Source: Tubulanus polymorphus
Taxonomy: Eukaryota > Nemertea > Palaeonemertea > Tubulaniformes > Tubulanidae
Reading direction: 5' to 3'
NCBI RefSeq assembly: GCF_964204645.1
Contig: NC_134032.1
Location: 10,162,275 to 10,226,274 of the forward strand
Length of the DNA: 64,000 bases
Shown here: in pieces, positions 59,692 to 64,000 of the stretch
Layout of the letters: every line of letters starts with the position of its first letter
How positions within the stretch are numbered: the first letter of the stretch is position 1
Position numbers and translations under genes: made by a program
The notes under the pieces: model-generated
What the model saw: only the letters and a program-made list of their open reading frames with translations
What the model was told of the DNA's origin: nothing
The model's database searches: none

Positions 59692-62600
59692 ATGGCGGCT
59701 CAAGCGGTAATGTATAAATTTCAATTATATTCGCCTCGAATTTCACCTTTTATTCACCTTCCAAAGATAGATTTAACCCGTCTTAGCCAACTCTAGGCTG
59801 GTAAATACTAAAGGCATAATTTTTGGAACAATTTCAGGGTTTGTCACGCTTTGAATTAGGTACAAGAGCCTTCGAAATGACAAAAATTTGTTGTGACTTT
59901 TTTGACATTCGCCTGTCCGAATTTCTTGTTTCAGGAAGCTGTAGCGATTGTTCTGGATGTTTCACCGTCGATGGACTCAGCTCCACCGGGCTGTGAAACT
60001 CCTCTGCAAACATCCCTTAATGCCATATCAATGATTCTACAACGAAAGGTATATAAAACAGATGATAATTTTCCAAGCAAGCCCTACCGGCTACCTATTG
60101 CGCAATATTTGGCAATAAACCTCTAAAGGGTTCATAGCTAGTTAACAAATTTCTCACTTTTTAACAGACAAATATGTGTTAAATCAATAATTTTTGGGCG
60201 TTAATGATTATTGTGTTGTTATTTAAAATGACAATTAAAGTGACTTCAGCCTTTTAGGGCTAACTCTATCAAAAATTGTTTAAATTAAAATGCCTCAGCC
60301 TTGAGTTACTTTGGAACCAGGTTCTGGACTAGGTTTCATTGATTTGGTCAGTCTGTTAATATTTGGGGACTGGGAACCAAGCCTATAAAATTGCTATATT
60401 CCTTCATCTTAATCTCAAAGTTTCATGCCACTCAATGCCCACCAGTCTATTTATCTAGCCAATCATATGCATTTTTGTTGTGATATAGCGAATCTGCCAG
60501 TGAAAAACAATGCATCTGATAAACTTGGTGGCAACCTGTCCACTCAGGCAAACTTGAGTGGCGTAAAAAACAATTTTAGGGTCTGTGGCAATGGTTTGTG
60601 TTGGCTTGAGCCTCGCAATCGAGGATGGTTTTCGATAAGCCCATCGATTCCGACTTACTTGTTTAACCCATTAGTACTCACTATGTGCCTGATATTACAA
60701 GCTCTGCTTTCCTCTGGTTGCCCTGCTGTTATTTTACATCAGTTTATATATATTTTGTATGAATCAAATTAATTATCTATTGTAATTTTGTCTGGTATTT
60801 ATTTATTGATGTAAATTATTTTGGAAATAAATAAATAATAATGTAGCGTTGATTACTCCTCATTCAAGGTAAAATCCAAGCTCATCACCATACCGAATAG
60901 CTCATTCGAGTAATAGGCAGGGCAGATATGGGCGGCTTGAGTGCTAATGGGTTAAGCTTTTGAAAACTTGTCGCAAAAATCTGGGATTAAAAAGATCGTT
61001 AAATCGTTTTGTATTGCAGATGTTCAGCGAGTCTAAAGACGAAATAGCGCTCGTTTTATTCAGCACTGATAATACGGCTAACGATTTAGCCGACGGAAGT
61101 AGTTACGAGAACGTGATGCTCGCGCGGCCGCTCGGTAAAACTGACTGGGATCTACTGCAATACGTCAAGACTGAGATCGCGGCCGGTTCTCAATCAGCCG
61201 ACTGTATCCTTATCGTTATCGCTTATCATTCCTCGATAAATCCCCCTGCAGGGTTCCTACGTTCCCGTCAGATTCTAAAATTCAATATTAAGCGTCACTT
61301 AAAACCCTCAATTCCTGAGTTTTAGCCCTTGGTTCCTCAAATACCCCTCAAATTCTGAAAATGTGCCATAAAAATCCTTTTATAACAAACTTCCGTAGTT
61401 TAATCTCTACATCATGCCAGTGTGTTAATACATACATTGTGTCTTTTGCTGTGTACGCAATGGATTGGCACTTAACAAGTATTGTCTAGGTTGCTTGTTT
61501 ACTACGGCCTATTGCGTCATCAAATTCGGCCGAACAAAAAGTGCAGACCGGGCCTGTTCCAAATTGTCAGGATAGTAACAGATTTCGAGAAAAACTGAAT
61601 CCGATTATTCAAAATTCTGTGAGGAAAATGAAACATGCAGCTCATCTGCGTGTCGGTGAAGGTTACTGTATCGAACAATTGTAGAGCAGCTTAGTAAAGT
61701 GGATGGACAATGGTATTAAGGAGAAATCATTCGCAGTTGATTTAATTCACATTTAATATCGTCAAACAACAGTTTGGGACTCATCGTAAACAGAAACAAT
61801 GAAACAATCATTAATTGTTGTTTTAGTTTGATGTGTGTTCAAAAACACCCATGACTTATTTTTTTTTGCACTTGAATATTCCATCCTCGTGCAAACATCC
61901 AGGTCGACGAACCTTACCAGACCTCCATGAAATTAATTACAGTTGATGAATGAAGCTGGGATAACGCATTTTTCTAGACACCTGAGACTTCGTTAAAAAA
62001 AAAGTCGTGTCTTCGTGAATACCCCCGAGACATCGTCGAATCATATTTCCGTAGGTACCTCCCGAAAAGATGGCTGTCTACTTTATCAAAATCATAATAC
62101 CCTATAGAGAAAAGAAGTGTCCCTCTATAATTCTCCATATGACATCAATTTTCTACCCCTAGTTGTATTCTTCTTTAACCCGTTGTTTTGAAGTCATTGA
62201 TGCGTTTATCGTGGCTGTGGATCATTTAGTCAAAGCTACCAAGTAAGTTATACTTCAATGCATGACACACATTGTACTACTACTACATCGGCACTTTAAG
62301 AGCAAATGCTGTCAAAAAAAGAATATTGTGTAAAAGTTATTTTCAAATGTGATATATATTCACAAATATCAAATATGCAACTAGTTTGAATTTTAGTTCA
62401 TCCATTACTGAGGAATTCGACTTTCAAATCGGCAATTTCGGCACGTGCTCACTGTTATTGTTTATGTTAGCAGATGCGCGTTTCTGACGTCATCTCTGAC
62501 AAGCGCTCGACACACCTTACAGTCATTTCACTAGACATTTCATAGGGTATTTAATCATTTTAGAAGTGTTTTTGAATTTTGAACTCTTATCAGTTGCTAC

Positions 62601-64000
62601 TGTTGGATATGACATGGTAAACGTATATTAGAGAGTAGCGCTATATGCAGCGAACAAACGATGTTTATTTGATCAATTATACATAGGCTACGCTCATTAA
62701 CATCATAAGATGAAATAGTGCCACTGCGGGTAATATGGAGTATATATGCACGAAGTGAAGGATAAATGAATGACTAATTTAAAGCTAATTAGAGATACTT
62801 TTTTCGATCAGACAGATCTCAGGTCGTTATATATAGGCTATACTTAGATTTCTTATCGTTAAGAAATCGCGGAAAGTGCAATTTGATAGCAGTTGCCCTT
62901 TAAGTAGTCTCTTAATAAACATGAATGTGTTATGTATTGATAAGCCTGCATCCAATTCCACAGTTGTGAGTTAAGGTTTGATTCTACAATAAACCAATTG
63001 AGAGTGAACTCATTCTAACTCTTAAACCTTCCAGTGCCGACTAATAAATACCCAAAAGCGCTGGAGATAATTTGAAAATTTTAATGAATTCAACCCCAGT
63101 GCGTTTTAATGGACATATGTGCGCTTTAGTACATCTACACCGCAGTGCAGTGTATCATTACACCACAGTGCAATGTATCATTAGTTCGAAGATGTCTCCA
63201 TCTTTCAGTAGAGGTAAAAACTTATAAGCAATAACATTGATACACTGAGCTGCGGTTGACTGGCAAAGCCCATCGCCGATTGATACGCCGCACTATGGTG
63301 TAGATGCATTGAGAGGTTAAAGAGTCAAACATTACCCACAACCATGGAGCCGGGTCCTGCACATCTTGGGCTAATTTAATTAGATGTCTGTCTATGAAAT
63401 AGATTGTGTCTTTTCAGAGGTAAGCGAGGTATATCCGGTAAACGATTGATATTGTTCAGCAACCTCGCCGGTGAATTCGGAGACGATAAAATCGATGAAG
63501 TCATCGCCGGAATGAAAGCGGAGAATGTGGAGCTCAGCGTCATGTAAGTGTCTTATCCACATGTGACATGCGTACGCGCATTTCAGAAAATATTCAGCAT
63601 AAAAGCGAATCATATAAAAGTGTCACCTTGTAAAAGGTGGCTGCCTTTATGACCGTATGACATCATCAAGACTTGATTTCCGAACTGCCTCTGCGAAATT
63701 CCCGCGTCTCTGATTCGTAATTATACATTTTACAGCGGACCAGATTTACCGGATGCCGACGACGATGACATCGATGAGGACGGGGGTGGCGGAGGGGAAC
63801 CTAGTAACGGAACAGGTGACCACTCGAAATCTAAAACGCCTCAACAAATCGCTGGCGAGCGAATGATTCGACATATTCTAAAACAGGTCGAAGGCGACAG
63901 TTATTCGTTCAGGTAAATTCGAAATTAAAAATGGGCGGTAACCGCGGCGTTAAAGCTGACAGTAGTTTTGATAGTTGTTTTTATTTTTGTCGCAGTGAAG
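59692..64000 (+). CDS. XRCC5: XRCC5 (Ku80), exons 1-6 and start of 7, cut by window end
   Basis: Ku80, partner of Ku70 in the ring that binds DNA ends for non-homologous end joining in the nucleus. Exons: 59692-59706, 59935-60048, 61020-61203, 62194-62242, 63418-63543, 63736-63912, 63996-64000+. Phases agree over about 223 residues. The vWA-like N-terminal domain is clear: VAIVLDVSPSMD, MFSESKDEIALVLFSTDNTA, GSQSADFIDAFIVAVD and KRLILFSNLAGEFGDDKIDE. An acidic/Gly-rich stretch (DADDDDIDEDGGGGGEP) replaces the corresponding vertebrate loop, and SYSFSE enters the next region. The first exon has only five codons. DVSPS is a full DxSxS metal-site motif; human Ku80 has a degenerate one. The rest of the gene lies beyond the window. 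Confidence 0.95.
60400..60960 (+). repeat. Unclassified insertion in XRCC5 intron 2
   Basis: A 115-codon frame (60425-60772) is followed by GTAATTTTGTCTGGTATTTA and AATAAATAAATAATAATG, like a retroelement 3' end with a short AT tail. AACCCATTAGTACTC (60665) and GAGTGCTAATGGGTTA (60941) form an inverted pair around it, which suggests nesting in a MITE. No protein family recognised. Confidence 0.35.
63022..63320. mobile_element. piggyBac-like MITE, copy 3 (XRCC5 intron 4)
   Basis: 299 bp from TTAAACCTTCCAGTGCCGAC to ATTGAGAGGTTAA; interior as in copies 1 and 2 (CGCTGGAGATAATTTGAAAA, CACCGCAGTGCAGTGTATCA) but with more mutations, so this is the oldest of the three. Confidence 0.65.

Overview
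The window is nuclear DNA of an animal, most likely a marine invertebrate such as a spiralian. Exact phylum cannot be told from the sequence. The grounds are GT-AG introns with consistent phases, single-copy animal genes, and a retroelement set of APE-type LINEs plus a GIY-YIG Penelope-like element. There are also many short inverted-repeat elements and a dispersed family built on TGATGTCATAGGGGGATTTA.

Layout. 1-14.3 kb: no recognisable host gene; minisatellites, a 450-bp polypurine stretch, a 23-copy 65-bp satellite, repeated CTCF-like boxes and a dead reverse transcriptase. 14.37-17.1 kb: a single-exon TATA-box gene for a 205-aa protein with two PKA-inhibitor-like pseudosubstrate motifs, each paired with an export-signal-like motif. 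18.69-20.77 kb (+): last four coding exons of EMC2. 22.07-28.31 kb (-): complete 12-exon TRMT11. 28.56-30.0 kb (-): broken Penelope-like element. 30.9-33.45 kb: GC-rich promoter-like stretch, LINE 3' relic, and a palindrome around a (TA)n core. 33.85-57.5 kb: tandem segmental duplication carrying two intact SLC22-type transporter genes (10 coding exons each, 600 and 602 aa). A 5'-truncated LINE with a 968-codon open frame and a perfect 334-bp palindrome lie between them. 57.77-59.44 kb (-): complete 6-exon N6AMT1. 59.69-64.0 kb (+): first six exons and start of the seventh of XRCC5 (Ku80), head-to-head with N6AMT1 across 250 bp.

Function. EMC2 acts in membrane-protein insertion at the ER. TRMT11 (tRNA m2G10) and N6AMT1 (eRF1 glutamine methylation) both depend on the partner TRMT112 in characterised animals and yeast, so the window holds two clients of that hub. 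XRCC5 acts in DNA end joining. The SLC22 pair are plasma-membrane organic-ion transporters of unknown substrate. The PKI-like protein would, if active, inhibit or export PKA catalytic subunit. All splice models come from reading phases and family conservation by eye; no searches or transcripts were available.
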